Positions 53,026 to 62,579 of a stretch of DNA of 64,000 nt are shown piece after piece (the stretch's first letter is position 1; each line of letters starts with the position of its first letter). Where the stretch lies: assembly GCF_011761475.1 (NCBI RefSeq), contig NZ_JAASRS010000001.1, positions 2,666,001 to 2,730,000 on the forward strand, read 5' to 3'. Source of the DNA: Saccharococcus thermophilus (GTDB lineage: Bacteria > Bacillota > Bacilli > Bacillales > Anoxybacillaceae). The translations under genes and the position numbers were made by a program. The notes under the pieces are model-generated. The model had not been told where the DNA came from. It worked only from the letters and a program-made list of their open reading frames with translations, and made no database searches.

Positions 53026-54021
53026 TTATTCTGTATATTCCGCGATCGAATCCCATTCCGGATTCAGTTTGATGCCCATTTCTTTCGCTGCTTTTTTGTT
53101 AATCAACAGTTTTAATTTTTTCGGATATTGTACTGGCAAATCAGCCGGTTTTTTGCCGTCTTTTAAAATCTGCGCCGCCATTTCCCCAGCTTGATAGCCG
53201 ATGTCATAATAATCAAACCCGTAAGCGGCAAAGCCACCGCGCTTCACCGAATCCAATTCACCGACAAACAGCGGAATATCATGGTCGTCCGCCACTTGAA
53301 TGACCGACTCGAGCGCGGAGACAACGGTATTATCGGTAATGATATAAATGCAGTCCACTTTCCCGACAAGCGATTCCGCCGCCTGTTTTACTTCCGCAGA
53401 TGTCGATACGGAAACGGGAACAATTTGCAAATCCGTCCCTTTGATCGCTTTTTTAACGGCATCGACTTGGGCGACGGAGTTTTGCTCCCCGGCGTTATAA
53501 ATCATGCCGATGCGATTGCCGTTGATGTACTTGTCGATGAATTGCACCGTTTTTGGAATCGCATCCGGATGCGTATCGGTCGTCCCTGTCACATTGCCGC
53601 CCGGCTTTTCCATCGATTGCACCAGCTTCGCCCCAACCGGGTCTGTAACGGAAGTGAACACGATTGGAATCTCTTTTGTCGCATTCAACGCCGCTTGGGC
53701 GCTCGGCGTCGAATTGGCAAAAATTAAATCCACACCCTCCGATACGAAGTTATTCGCGATCGTCTGATTGTTATTCATGTCTCCTTGCGCGATTTGCACA
53801 TCATAGGAAACGGATAACCCTTTGTCTTTTAGCGCCTGTTTAAAGCCTTTAAAAGCTGCATCGAGCGAAGGATGTTCGACGATTTGCGTCACGCCGATAT
53901 GATACGTTTTCTTTTCTGTTCCCCCTTTGTTTTCACTCGTTTCTTTTGCCCCGCAGCCGCTAAGGAGCAAAAAGCTTGCCGAGCATAACATCGCCAAACG
54001 CTGCATCCTTTTTTTCATCAT
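53026..54021 (-). CDS. ABC transporter substrate-binding lipoprotein (TrpX-like, ABC_sub_bind family)
   Basis: Extracytoplasmic receptor of the importer. 331 residues with a lipoprotein signal peptide ending LLLSGCGAK (lipid-modified Cys23), followed by the ABC_sub_bind fold: HIGVTQIVEHPSLDAAFKGF, IFANSTPSAQAAL, IPIVFTSVTDPVGAKLV, GTTDTHPD and YIITDNTVVSALESV. Related systems in streptococci transport tryptophan; the substrate here is not settled. The gene starts with two adjacent ATGs behind AAGGGG. A strong sigma-A promoter lies upstream. Confidence 0.87.
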   Translation of the reverse strand: MMKKRMQRLAMLCSASFLLLSGCGAKETSENKGGTEKKTYHIGVTQIVEHPSLDAAFKGFKQALKDKGLSVSYDVQIAQGDMNNNQTIANNFVSEGVDLIFANSTPSAQAALNATKEIPIVFTSVTDPVGAKLVQSMEKPGGNVTGTTDTHPDAIPKTVQFIDKYINGNRIGMIYNAGEQNSVAQVDAVKKAIKGTDLQIVPVSVSTSAEVKQAAESLVGKVDCIYIITDNTVVSALESVIQVADDHDIPLFVGELDSVKRGGFAAYGFDYYDIGYQAGEMAAQILKDGKKPADLPVQYPKKLKLLINKKAAKEMGIKLNPEWDSIAEYTE

Positions 54022-54066
54022 CCCATCCCCTTATTACTTTATTACTTTTTAGCTTTTATGCATTAA

Positions 54067-54095
54067 ATTATATAAATTTATGAGTCTATTTTCAA
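54067..54095 (-). promoter_or_regulatory. Sigma-A promoter of the TrpXYZ-like operon
   Basis: On the minus strand TTGAAA (54095-54090), 17 bases, TATAAT (54072-54067), followed by a 45-base leader. Near-consensus. Confidence 0.75.
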
Positions 54096-54117
54096 TGGTA
54101 TTATTCAAAAAAACAAA

Positions 54118-54143
54118 GAAAGTACCGAAAATTCGGTACTTTC
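54118..54143 (-). terminator. Terminator of lcfB
   Basis: GAAAGTACCGAA (54118-54129) pairs with TTCGGTACTTTC (54132-54143); the stem overlaps the lcfB stop and a T-rich tail follows on the minus strand. Confidence 0.85.
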
Positions 54144-55686
54144 ATGAATGAGAGGAAATTAACCGTTCTTTTAGGACGCGGCGCAAAATTTTTCCGGTTG
54201 TATTTTTCGGAAGCTCCTCTAAAAACTCGATCGAACTAGGAACTTTATATTTGGCAAGATGCTGGCGGCAATACTCGATTAACGCCTCTTCCGTTAATTG
54301 CGGGTTTTTCGAAACGACAAACCCTTTTACCGCTTCGCCATAATCGGGATCCGGCACGCCAACCACCGCCGCTTCGACCACATCCGGATGGCTGTACAGC
54401 ACTTCTTCTACTTCACGCGGATAAACGTTATAGCCGCCGACAATAATCATTTCTTTCTTGCGATCGACAATATAAAAATATCCTTCCTCATCCATTCTCG
54501 CTAAATCCCCGGTATGAAGCCAGCCGTCGCGAAGCGCATGGGCGGTCTCTTCCGGCATTTTATAGTAGCCTTTCATCACGTTTGGACCGCGGACAACGAG
54601 CTCACCGACTTCCCCTACCGGTACTTCCTCGCCAAATTCGTTGACCACTTTGTTTTCCACATTCATAATGCTTGTCCCAATCGAGCCTGGTTTGCGCGGA
54701 CGATCGAGCGGGTTAAAGCACGTAACCGGCGATGCTTCTGATAGGCCGTATCCTTCCGAGACAATGACTTTAAATTTTTGCTCGAAATTTTTTAACAGTG
54801 CGACCGGCATCGATGAACCGCCGGAAATGCAGAGGCGCAATGTGCGGAAATCTTCCGCGCTTCCTCCCTCATATTGATATAGAAAATTATACATCGTCGG
54901 CACGCCGACAAAAATGGTCGCTTGTTGCTCGCGGGCAAGCCGGAAAATTTTCTTCGGACTAAATTTCGGAACGATGAGGACGGTTCCGCCGTTCATCAAC
55001 GGCGCATTCAGGGCCACCGTCAAACAAAACACGTGGAACATCGGCAGCGTCGCAATGACACGGTCGTTTTCATTGATTTTCAAGTAATTGGCAATATCCT
55101 GGGCGTTGCTATATAAATTTTTATGCGTCAGCATCGCTCCTTTCGGCTTTCCGGTCGTTCCCGACGTGTACAAAATCACGGCGACATCGTCATCTTGCAG
55201 CTCCGGACCTTGGAAATGCGCATCGCCGGATTGCAGGACATTTGTAAACGATTTCATTTGTTCCGGCAGCAAAATCCCTTTTTCCTTCCCTTGCGGCGTC
55301 TCGCAAATGATCACATGCTTAAGAAGCGGCAGGCGTCCTTGCGCCTGGGCAAACAATGGAACAAGCAAATCGAGCGCGATGACCGCTTTTACATCCCCAT
55401 TCAATAAAATATATCCGATTTCATCCGGCGTATAAATCGGATTAATCGGAATAACCGTCGCCCCTAACCGCAATGCTCCGTACAAGCCGATAACAAACTG
55501 CGGCGAATTTCCAAGCAACAGCGCAATATGATCGCCTTGGCGGATCCCCATATTATATAAGCCGCTTGCGAATTTCGAGACAGAGGCATTCAGCTCCCCG
55601 TATGTACTGCGTTCCCCTTCAAATACATACGCTGGTTTGTCGGGCAGCTGCACTGCTACTTCTGCCAGCCGTGACGATAAATTCAT
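54142..55686 (-). CDS. lcfB: Long-chain fatty-acid CoA ligase
   Basis: Activates fatty acids to acyl-CoA for beta-oxidation. 514 residues, complete ANL enzyme: [56 protein letters not shown] in pieces, [20 protein letters not shown] and the final [12 protein letters not shown] with the catalytic Lys. Synteny with yhfI and yhfH identifies it as LcfB (YhfL). An 18-base FadR-type operator lies 23 bases before the start, so expression is probably induced by long-chain acyl-CoA. Confidence 0.9.
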   Translation of the reverse strand: MNLSSRLAEVAVQLPDKPAYVFEGERSTYGELNASVSKFASGLYNMGIRQGDHIALLLGNSPQFVIGLYGALRLGATVIPINPIYTPDEIGYILLNGDVKAVIALDLLVPLFAQAQGRLPLLKHVIICETPQGKEKGILLPEQMKSFTNVLQSGDAHFQGPELQDDDVAVILYTSGTTGKPKGAMLTHKNLYSNAQDIANYLKINENDRVIATLPMFHVFCLTVALNAPLMNGGTVLIVPKFSPKKIFRLAREQQATIFVGVPTMYNFLYQYEGGSAEDFRTLRLCISGGSSMPVALLKNFEQKFKVIVSEGYGLSEASPVTCFNPLDRPRKPGSIGTSIMNVENKVVNEFGEEVPVGEVGELVVRGPNVMKGYYKMPEETAHALRDGWLHTGDLARMDEEGYFYIVDRKKEMIIVGGYNVYPREVEEVLYSHPDVVEAAVVGVPDPDYGEAVKGFVVSKNPQLTEEALIEYCRQHLAKYKVPSSIEFLEELPKNTTGKILRRVLKERLISSHS

Positions 55687-55708
55687 AAAACTCCCTCCCC
55701 CAAAATAA

Positions 55709-55726
55709 TGAATGAATTATCATTCA
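55709..55726. promoter_or_regulatory. FadR (YsiA)-type operator upstream of lcfB
   Basis: TGAATGAATTATCATTCA agrees at all but one position with the consensus I recall for the Bacillus FadR operator (TGAATGAMTANTCATTCA). It lies between the lcfB ribosome binding site and its promoter region. lcfB belongs to the FadR regulon in B. subtilis. Confidence 0.8.
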
Positions 55727-55770
55727 TTTTATAATTAAAAAAATTCTAACTAAACTAATTATAAAAAAAA

Positions 55771-55802
55771 TAAAAAGAGAGGGCAAGAAAAAGCATGCCC
55801 TC
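55771..55802 (-). terminator. Terminator of yhfI
   Basis: GAGGGCA (55779-55785) pairs with TGCCCTC (55796-55802); the minus strand then runs TCTTTTTATTTTTTTT. Confidence 0.75.
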
Positions 55803-55859
55803 CTTGCTAAAGCTCCAAATGTCACCGTTAACCCGAGGATACGAATGTCAACGTTTATA

Positions 55860-56597
55860 TCATTCTTTTTCCCACACAAGCCCTGTTTTCGCTAGCTGTA
55901 TTTTTCCAGAAAATTGCCGTCCAGCTTCTTCGACAAGCTGCGTATGATCGCCAAAATGCGGCAAATGAGTGAGCCACAGTTCCGCTACGTCGGCGTCGCG
56001 GGCAATGGCGCCCGCCTCTTCGCTTGTCATATGGCCAGCAGGTGCGGCGTTTTGTCCAGCGTAAAAGTTGCATTCACAAATAAGCAAGTCAGCATTTTTC
56101 GCAAATGGCGCAAATTCCGGCAAATAGCTGGAATCCGCCGTATACACGACCGTCGCTTCTCCCGCTGCAATTCTCATCGCATAACAAGTCACCGGGTGCA
56201 CGGTTTTCATAAACGTGATGTGAAACGGCCCCACTTGAAGCGGTTCTTCCGGATGATAGGCGATTCCTTTCGTCATCCCTTCGTGTGTTAAACGGGCAAA
56301 TTCTCCTTGATCATATGGATGGCCGTAAATCGGCAGCACAGGCAGATCCATACCGAGATTTTTCTTAATGAGGCGCGCATATTGCAACGGACCGATATCG
56401 GCAACATGATCATGATGATAGTGAGAGACGACGACGGCATCCAGTTTTTCTACCGGCACGTAATTTTGCAGTTTGGACAAGACACCGCTTCCACAGTCAA
56501 CGAGCAATCGAAAATCGTCGTGTTCAAATAAATAACCGGATGTTGCTTCATTAGCTGCCGGAAATCCTCCCCAATAGCCGATGACGGTAACTTTCAT
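55860..56597 (-). CDS. yhfI: MBL-fold metal-dependent hydrolase (YhfI)
   Basis: 245 residues of the metallo-beta-lactamase fold, RNase Z-like subgroup: the metal motif HYHHDH at 59-64, further ligands in VHPVTCYAMRI, TADSSYLPEF and LWLTHLPHFGD. Substrate unknown; may be a phosphodiesterase. Synteny with lcfB and yhfH supports the name. GGAGGAG precedes the ATG. Confidence 0.85.
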   Translation of the reverse strand: MKVTVIGYWGGFPAANEATSGYLFEHDDFRLLVDCGSGVLSKLQNYVPVEKLDAVVVSHYHHDHVADIGPLQYARLIKKNLGMDLPVLPIYGHPYDQGEFARLTHEGMTKGIAYHPEEPLQVGPFHITFMKTVHPVTCYAMRIAAGEATVVYTADSSYLPEFAPFAKNADLLICECNFYAGQNAAPAGHMTSEEAGAIARDADVAELWLTHLPHFGDHTQLVEEAGRQFSGKIQLAKTGLVWEKE

Positions 56598-56687
56598 ACG
56601 TCTCCTCCTTTATGTATTCATCTTTTACCATCATACACCAATTTCATTTGTTTTGCATCTTTGTTGAAAATTGTTTTAAAACAGTTA

Positions 56688-56717
56688 TTGACAAAATCAA
56701 TTCTGTTATAATACAAT
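56688..56717 (+). promoter_or_regulatory. Promoter of yhfH
   Basis: TTGACA (56688-56693) and TACAAT (56712-56717) with an 18-base spacer; an overlapping TATAAT (56707-56712) would leave only 13 bases. Confidence 0.6.
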
Positions 56718-56747
56718 ACAAGTAACAAAACAACGGAGGCGATCAAA

Positions 56748-56885
56748 ATGTTAGTGAAAGTGTTAGAATTTTTCAAAAATCTACCACCAAAAAAATGCAT
56801 GCAATGCGGCAAAGAAATTGAAGAGCAACATGAGTGCTATGGGAACACATGCCCTGATTGTCTTGGTGTCACTTATCATCAATAA
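56748..56885 (+). CDS. yhfH: Small zinc-ribbon protein YhfH
   Basis: A 45-residue protein: LEFFKNLPPKKCMQCGKEIE followed by a second CxxC (CPDC), so four cysteines can bind zinc. GGAGGCG lies upstream of the ATG. Length, sequence and location beside yhfI match YhfH; function unknown. Confidence 0.85.
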   Translation: MLVKVLEFFKNLPPKKCMQCGKEIEEQHECYGNTCPDCLGVTYHQ

Positions 56886-56891
56886 TTAAGC

Positions 56892-56926
56892 TGGCATCAT
56901 CCCTTGCGTCACGGATGCCAACTTTA
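56892..56926 (+). terminator. Hairpin after yhfH
   Basis: TGGCATC (56892-56898) pairs with GATGCCA (56914-56920), followed by CTTTATTT, just after the stop codon. Confidence 0.6.
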
Positions 56927-56981
56927 TTTGCGACTATCGATCCCCAACTGTAGGCAGATCACCCCTTCTGCCCACAGCCAT

Positions 56982-57022
56982 AAAGATGCTTCGTGCAAAA
57001 AGAAGCATCTTTCTTTTTTTTT
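56982..57022 (+). terminator. Second, stronger terminator on the plus strand
   Basis: AAAGATGCTTC (56982-56992) pairs with GAAGCATCTTT (57002-57012) and is followed by CTTTTTTTTT. Confidence 0.8.
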
Positions 57023-57029
57023 ATAAAGA

Positions 57030-57060
57030 AAGCTCCTAAAGCATTAGGCTTCAGGAGCTT
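57030..57060 (-). terminator. Terminator of yhgE, overlapping its last codons
   Basis: AAGCTCCT (57030-57037) pairs with AGGAGCTT (57053-57060), enclosing the yhgE stop codon. Confidence 0.65.
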
Positions 57061-59446
57061 CCGTTTTATTTTTCAATAGCGTATAAAACTGGCGTTGATG
57101 CTGAACGGTAAAGTATATGACCGTTCCAATGATGAAAATCGCCGCAAACATCCCCAAAATCGCCGCGTTGTGCCACATAAAGGCGAAATCGCCAGTAGAG
57201 ATGGCCGCTTTAAATCCGAAGATGGAGTACGTCATCGGCAGCCAAGCGTTAAAATGTTGCAGCGTTTTCGGAATGAGCTCAAGCGGGAACGTGCCTGCGC
57301 TTGTTGTCAGCTGCAAAACCAAGATCACAACCGCAATGAACCGCCCCGGATCGCCAAGCAATGTCACAAGGAATTGGACTATAGAAATAAACGTCATGCT
57401 TGTGATGATCGTAAATAGAATAAATTTAGCCACGCTTTGCACATGGATACCGAGCGCGCCAAGCAATACCGCATCCACTAACAGCGACTGAAGAATGCCG
57501 ATCACTACTAAAATGCCGAACTTGCTGAAAAACCAGGCGATTCCCGATTTTGGCACATCGGCCGGTTCGCGCAGTGGAAATACGATCGATAAAAGAAGCG
57601 CGCCGACATACAATCCTAAAGATAGGAAATATGGCGTAAAACCCGTTCCATAATTTGGAACATGATGAATTTTTTGATTTTCTTTTTTCACCGGATCGGC
57701 AAACATGTTATATACATCATCATTGGCTTTTACGTTGTTCGCTTTTTTCGCACCATCTTTTAACTTGTCAGCCAATTCCTTCGAACCATTGTCCAACTTG
57801 TTCATGCCGTTCACCAGTTGGTCAGAACCGTTGGACAGTTTATCCACTCCCGCTGTCAGTGTGGAAACGCCGCTTTCTAATGCCGTCATGCCGTTAGCAA
57901 GCCGCCCCGAACCAGCGGCAAGCTGATTGGTGCCATCTGTCAATTTGCCGGACCCTTGCGCAAGCTGATGCAGACCGGATGACAATTGACCGCTGCCCGC
58001 AGCGAGCCGATCTACTCCAGCTTTCCCTTCTCCTAATTTTTCGCCGAATGTTGTCAGCCCTTGCACCACTTTCGCTTGGCCAGCAGCAAGCGCATCTGCG
58101 CCACTGCTCAGCTTTTGCTGGCCGGCAAACAGTTGTTCCACGCCGGCGCTCAGCGCTACATGGCCTTGATGAAGACGAGCGGCCCCGCCGGCAAGCTGAT
58201 CAGCGCCCGCTTTCAACGCTGATGCACCAGTATCTAATTGCTCTATTCCCGCAACAACTCGCTTACTTCCTTCCGCAAGGGGCTGCAAATTCTGTTTCAT
58301 TGTTTGCAATAACGCTTTTTCTTTCGGGTCTGTCGCCTGTGCAATCATCGCATCCAATTGCGCTACAGCCTGCTCAAGCCCTTGGCTTACTTGTGCCGCT
58401 CCTGTTTTCGTTTGATCGGCTCCTTGCTTCCACGTTTCCATCTTCGCAGCAAGCTGATTGGCGCCTTCTTGCAACTGCTCTGCTCCTTTTGTTAACGGTG
58501 GCATTTTTTCTTTCATCTGCTTTATCCCATTAAGCGATTCACGCAAACCGCCAGATAGCTTCTGTGCGCCAGTTTCCAGCTGTTTCGCTCCCGCTAGCAA
58601 TTGCGAATGGCCATCCTGCATTTTCGCAAATCCGCCTTGCAATTGCTGAAGCCCCACATGAATCTGATCGGCACCGCTGCTCACCGATTGCAGTCCGTTT
58701 TCAAATGTCAGCGACTTTTCCGCCAACAATTTTAAATTTTTATATAGCTCTTTGGCGCCTTCTTTCGCGGCACGTGTACCTTGATGCAGCTTTTCACTTC
58801 CTTCTTTGGCGGAGTGAAGGCCGTTTTGCAGCGCAACTACCCCGTCTTTTGCCTGCATCACGCCGCCATGCAACTGATTAGCTCCATCGCTGGCTTGATC
58901 GAGTCCTTTCACCATTTTTTTTATGTTGTCAAACATTGCTTCTGCATATGTTTTCGTGACGTTTTTAGCGACTTCTTCTTTAATTTTTTCAACCGCCGAA
59001 TCACCGATTTGCGCCGATAAAAAGTTAAATCCCTCGTTTGGCATATAAATCAGTTTCAGCGGCTTCGGCTGTTTGTCTTGTAATGTCGCCGCGTTTTCCG
59101 AAAAATTTTCCGGTATAATGACTGCCATGTAATATTTTTGGTCTTCCAATCCTTTTTTTGCTTCTTTCTCTGACACAAAACGCCAGCTGAACTTTTTATT
59201 TTCCTTTAAGTTTTTGACTAATTCTTCTCCAAGCTTTAATTTTTCACCATGGAATTCCGCACCCTTATCATTGTTGGCAACCGCCACCGGCAATCGGTCC
59301 AAATGGCCGTACGGATCCCAAAATGCCCATAAAAACATGCCGCTGTATAATAGCGGGATGAACAAAATGGCGATGATAGGAATGAGCACTTTTCGATTGC
59401 GAACAATGGCCTGTGCTTCTTTCCACAATAACGAGATGCCTCTCAT
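57044..59446 (-). CDS. yhgE: YhgE/Pip-family membrane protein
   Basis: An 800-residue protein of the family that includes the lactococcal phage infection protein Pip and relatives tied to type VII secretion. An N-terminal membrane helix (about 20-40) precedes the conserved ext-domain (PVAVANNDKGAEFHGEKLKLGE); the middle (about 180-590) is a long run of roughly 7- to 11-residue Gly-containing repeats of the LxxGxxxL type, predicted to form an extended rod outside the cell; the C-terminus has about five membrane helices (ABC-2-permease-like). ATG 59446 is chosen because AAAGGAGGG precedes it. A 23-base operator lies 24 bases upstream, matching the one before yhgD, so yhgE is probably repressed by YhgD. 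Confidence 0.88.
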   Translation of the reverse strand: MRGISLLWKEAQAIVRNRKVLIPIIAILFIPLLYSGMFLWAFWDPYGHLDRLPVAVANNDKGAEFHGEKLKLGEELVKNLKENKKFSWRFVSEKEAKKGLEDQKYYMAVIIPENFSENAATLQDKQPKPLKLIYMPNEGFNFLSAQIGDSAVEKIKEEVAKNVTKTYAEAMFDNIKKMVKGLDQASDGANQLHGGVMQAKDGVVALQNGLHSAKEGSEKLHQGTRAAKEGAKELYKNLKLLAEKSLTFENGLQSVSSGADQIHVGLQQLQGGFAKMQDGHSQLLAGAKQLETGAQKLSGGLRESLNGIKQMKEKMPPLTKGAEQLQEGANQLAAKMETWKQGADQTKTGAAQVSQGLEQAVAQLDAMIAQATDPKEKALLQTMKQNLQPLAEGSKRVVAGIEQLDTGASALKAGADQLAGGAARLHQGHVALSAGVEQLFAGQQKLSSGADALAAGQAKVVQGLTTFGEKLGEGKAGVDRLAAGSGQLSSGLHQLAQGSGKLTDGTNQLAAGSGRLANGMTALESGVSTLTAGVDKLSNGSDQLVNGMNKLDNGSKELADKLKDGAKKANNVKANDDVYNMFADPVKKENQKIHHVPNYGTGFTPYFLSLGLYVGALLLSIVFPLREPADVPKSGIAWFFSKFGILVVIGILQSLLVDAVLLGALGIHVQSVAKFILFTIITSMTFISIVQFLVTLLGDPGRFIAVVILVLQLTTSAGTFPLELIPKTLQHFNAWLPMTYSIFGFKAAISTGDFAFMWHNAAILGMFAAIFIIGTVIYFTVQHQRQFYTLLKNKTEAPEA

Positions 59447-59469
59447 TGTTTCCCTCCTTTGTTGTACAA

Positions 59470-59492
59470 GTGACCATTTTGTCCATTTGGTC
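59470..59492. promoter_or_regulatory. 23-base palindromic operator upstream of yhgE (probable YhgD site)
   Basis: In the minus reading: TGACCAAATGG, then ACAAAATGGTCA, an imperfect palindrome with ends TGACC and GGTCA. It is nearly the same as the site at 60112-60134 and lies the same distance (24 bases) from its gene. Confidence 0.75.
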
Positions 59493-59520
59493 ATTTTTTG
59501 ATAAAAAAGAGAAGGATTAT

Positions 59521-60087
59521 CTAATTGGACAATCCTTTCAGAAAATAAAGTTCAAATAATTCCGCGATTTTTTCCTTTGGCAGCGGCTCATGATCCGTTT
59601 CCCAGTCGACAATGAGGGCAATATACGCTTTTAACATTAAAAAAGCGGTAATTTCGGAATCGCATGGACGGATTTCGCCTTTTTGGATCGCCATGTCGAT
59701 TTTTTCGCGAATGAAGTCGATAATCGCCCGGTCCAGTTTTTTCAACACTTCATGAACCGCGGACGTCCCAATGCTCCGCACTTCTTGAAGCAGCTTCGCC
59801 GTCAGCTGATGGCGCTGGCGAAACTCCAAAATGCGGTATAAAGCGCGATGGACGTTTTCGGAAAAAGGAAGATCGGGATCCATCGCCTGCTCTGCCGCTT
59901 CTTTTATTTCCACCATCAAGCAAGAAATAATTTCATCGAGCAAATCTTCCTTGTTTTTAAAAAACGTGTATATCGTTCCTTTCCCGACATTGGCGAGCTT
60001 GGCGATCTGTTCCATCGTTGTCGCCTTGTAGCCAAATTGGGAAAACGATTGTGCCGCTGCTTCGATAATTTGCCGTTTTCGATCCAT
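59521..60087 (-). CDS. yhgD: TetR-family regulator YhgD
   Basis: 188 residues: TetR helix-turn-helix (RQIIEAAAQSFSQFGYKATT, then QIAKLANVGKGTIYTFFKNK) and a ligand-binding C-terminal domain. From ATG 60087 with GAGG eight bases upstream; a TTG seven codons earlier is less suitable. It lies directly upstream of yhgE, and the two share matching operators, so it likely represses itself and yhgE. The ligand is unknown. Confidence 0.88.
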   Translation of the reverse strand: MDRKRQIIEAAAQSFSQFGYKATTMEQIAKLANVGKGTIYTFFKNKEDLLDEIISCLMVEIKEAAEQAMDPDLPFSENVHRALYRILEFRQRHQLTAKLLQEVRSIGTSAVHEVLKKLDRAIIDFIREKIDMAIQKGEIRPCDSEITAFLMLKAYIALIVDWETDHEPLPKEKIAELFELYFLKGLSN

Positions 60088-60111
60088 AAGCAATTCCTCA
60101 TCTTTCAAAAT

Positions 60112-60134
60112 TGACTAAATGGACAATTCGGTCA
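60112..60134. promoter_or_regulatory. 23-base palindromic operator upstream of yhgD
   Basis: TGACTAAATGG followed by ACAATTCGGTCA. It shares TGAC-AAATGGACAA and GGTCA with the site before yhgE, when that one is read on the other strand. Confidence 0.75.
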
Positions 60135-60173
60135 TTTCGTATTAATCATAGCATATGTGCCAAGAAAAAGAAA

Positions 60174-60201
60174 GAGGTTAACGTGATTTTTAGTTAACCT
60201 C
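60174..60201 (-). terminator. Terminator of the hemEHY operon
   Basis: GAGGTTAAC (60174-60182) pairs with GTTAACCTC (60193-60201) around the hemY stop; TTTCTTTTTC follows on the minus strand. Confidence 0.8.
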
Positions 60202-61614
60202 GGCAAATTGTTTCGTATTTCGTTGTAAATAATCGAGCACAGCGCGAACCGCATTTTCTCCTTGATCGATGCAATCCGGCAATCCCAATCCTTCATAAGA
60301 GCATCCCGCTAAAAACACGCCAGGGAGTTCCGCTGCCATCTTATCTTTTATTTTCGCCAGCCGTTCTTTATGGCCAACCGTATACTGCGGCATCGCCCGT
60401 TTCCAGCGCGAGATGACAAAAAATTCTGGACGTCCGTTAATGCGCATAATTTTATTTAAATCATCCATGACGACACGGACGATCTCATCATCCGATTGCT
60501 CAACGATTTCCTCATCGCCCGGACGGCCGACATAACAGCGCAGCAACGCTTTTCCCGGCGGTGCGGTATGAGGCCATTTTTTATGCGTCCACGTGCAGGC
60601 GGTAATCGTATAATCGTTGCGGCGGGAAACGATAAAACCTGTTCCGTCAATATCTTGTTCGATGGCGCTTTCCGGAAAAGCTAGCGCAACGGTTGCCACC
60701 GATGTGGCTGGCACCGACCGGAACGGCGCAAAAAACGGGTAATCGCCAAACATTGCCGGAACCGTTGAGTGCGATGTTGCGACGATGACGCTGTCCGCTT
60801 TCCATTCCTCGCCAGTGCTTAAACGCAAACGGTATTTCGCTCCGTCCCGCTTTACCTGTTCCACCCGTACGCCTTTTATAACGCTGCCTGGTTCCAACCG
60901 TTTCTCCACCTCATCGACCAAGGATTGCAGCCCAGTTTTTAACGTTTGAAACGCTCCTTTTCGCTCTTTTTGCGTCTTTGGAGTGGTTCGTTTCGTTCCT
61001 AGCACCAAACTGCCGTGCTTCTGCTCGACTTGAAAAAATTGAGGAAATGTCGCCATTAAACTCATTTGGTCAATATCACCGGCATAAATGCCGGACAGCA
61101 ACGGTTCGATTAAATTGTCAACGACTTCATCGCCGAAACGGCGGCGGAAAAATTGACCTAATGATAAGTCTCCTTCCACTTTCGTCGGCGGCAATACAAA
61201 ATCCAGCGCAGCCCGCAATTTTCCTAGCGGTGAAAGCAGTCCTGTCGTGATAAACGGACCGATCTTGGTTGGAATTCCCATCACTGCTCCGCCTGGTATC
61301 GGATATAATTTGCCATTGACTAAAATGTATGATTTTCCTGTCGCGTTATGGACGATTTCGTCTTCCAATCCTACTTCATGCGCCAGGCGGGAAGCGCTCG
61401 TTTTGCGCGCTAAGAACGAATCAGGACCGCGCTCAATGACAAACCCATCGCGGATCACCGTTTGCACTTTGCCGCCGAGACGATGCGTCGCCTCAATCAG
61501 CTTGCATTCTAGCGGAAGCTGTTGCTCTTTTATCGTCTTTTGCAAATAATAAGCGGCAGTAACGCCTGTGATGCCTCCTCCGATAATCACTACCGTACGT
61601 TTTCCGTCACTCAC
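60190..61614 (-). CDS. hemY: Coproporphyrinogen III oxidase (HemY / CgoX)
   Basis: Oxidises coproporphyrinogen III to coproporphyrin III in the coproporphyrin-dependent heme route of Gram-positive bacteria; older annotations call it protoporphyrinogen oxidase. 474 residues with the FAD motif VVIIGGGITGVTAAYYLQ (9-26), ERGPDSFLARK, the C-terminal FAD segment PGVFLAGCSYEGLGLPDCI and EGENAV-like GENAVRAV. It starts 18 bases after hemH. Confidence 0.92.
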   Translation of the reverse strand: MSDGKRTVVIIGGGITGVTAAYYLQKTIKEQQLPLECKLIEATHRLGGKVQTVIRDGFVIERGPDSFLARKTSASRLAHEVGLEDEIVHNATGKSYILVNGKLYPIPGGAVMGIPTKIGPFITTGLLSPLGKLRAALDFVLPPTKVEGDLSLGQFFRRRFGDEVVDNLIEPLLSGIYAGDIDQMSLMATFPQFFQVEQKHGSLVLGTKRTTPKTQKERKGAFQTLKTGLQSLVDEVEKRLEPGSVIKGVRVEQVKRDGAKYRLRLSTGEEWKADSVIVATSHSTVPAMFGDYPFFAPFRSVPATSVATVALAFPESAIEQDIDGTGFIVSRRNDYTITACTWTHKKWPHTAPPGKALLRCYVGRPGDEEIVEQSDDEIVRVVMDDLNKIMRINGRPEFFVISRWKRAMPQYTVGHKERLAKIKDKMAAELPGVFLAGCSYEGLGLPDCIDQGENAVRAVLDYLQRNTKQFAEVN

Positions 61615-61632
61615 TGTTCATCGCCTTCTTTA

Positions 61633-62565
61633 TCAATGTTTGATACGTTTTAATACAACAGTCGCCAATGCGTCAATAAATTCCGGATTCGCATTTGGCA
61701 TTTCCGGACGATAATAGTTCGCCCCAATTTCCTCCGTCACTTGTTTGCACTCAATATCATTATCATACAACACTTCTAAATGATCAGCGACAAAACCGAC
61801 CGGAGCATAGACGAACGAGGTGTACCCTTTTTCTTTGTGCAGTTGTCTCGTCAAATCTTGCACATCCGGCCCTAGCCAAGGTTCCGGCGTATTGCCGGCG
61901 CTTTGCCAACCTACTGCATAATGTTTCACACCCGCTTCTTCAGCGATCCACTTCGCTGTTTCTTCCAACTGCTTTGGATACGGGTCGCCGGCGGCAATAA
62001 TTTTCTCTGGAAGGCTGTGCGCGGATACAATGAGCACTGCTTTTTCCCGCTCCTCTTCCGGCATCGACGCAAACACTTCTTTTATTTTTTCGACCCAATA
62101 CGCAATAAATTTCGGCTCATCATACCAGCTGTCAATCGGATAAATGACAGGTCCGCCTAATTTTTCCGCTTCTGCTTTTGCCCGTTCATTGTACGAGCGA
62201 ATACTGAACGTAGAAAAATGTGGAGCAAGGACGATGCTTATCGCTTCTTTGATTCCGTCTTCATACATCTTTCTTACCGCGTCCTCTACAAACGGCTCAA
62301 TATGTTTTAACCCTAAGTACATATGGAACTCCACATCATCTTGTATCTCGTTGAGCCGATGCTCTAGCTGCTTCGCCTGTTCGAGCGTGATTTTCGCTAA
62401 CGGCGAAATGCCGCCAATCGCTTTATAGCGCTGCTTTAAATCTTCGAGCAGCTCGTCAGACGGTCTTCTCCCGTGGCGAATATGGGTATAGTACCGCTCA
62501 ATATCCTCTTCTTTGTACGGAGTTCCGTATGCCATTACTAATAATCCGATTTGTTTTTTTGCCAT
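61633..62565 (-). CDS. hemH: Coproporphyrin III ferrochelatase (HemH / CpfC)
   Basis: Inserts iron into coproporphyrin III. 310 residues: [20 protein letters not shown], the catalytic His in [36 protein letters not shown] and [16 protein letters not shown], with the family's ADHLE acidic residues. Monomeric Bacillus type without the cysteine cluster of animal enzymes. It follows hemE by 14 bases. Confidence 0.93.
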   Translation of the reverse strand: MAKKQIGLLVMAYGTPYKEEDIERYYTHIRHGRRPSDELLEDLKQRYKAIGGISPLAKITLEQAKQLEHRLNEIQDDVEFHMYLGLKHIEPFVEDAVRKMYEDGIKEAISIVLAPHFSTFSIRSYNERAKAEAEKLGGPVIYPIDSWYDEPKFIAYWVEKIKEVFASMPEEEREKAVLIVSAHSLPEKIIAAGDPYPKQLEETAKWIAEEAGVKHYAVGWQSAGNTPEPWLGPDVQDLTRQLHKEKGYTSFVYAPVGFVADHLEVLYDNDIECKQVTEEIGANYYRPEMPNANPEFIDALATVVLKRIKH

Positions 62566-62579
62566 GCTTTCACACCTCT

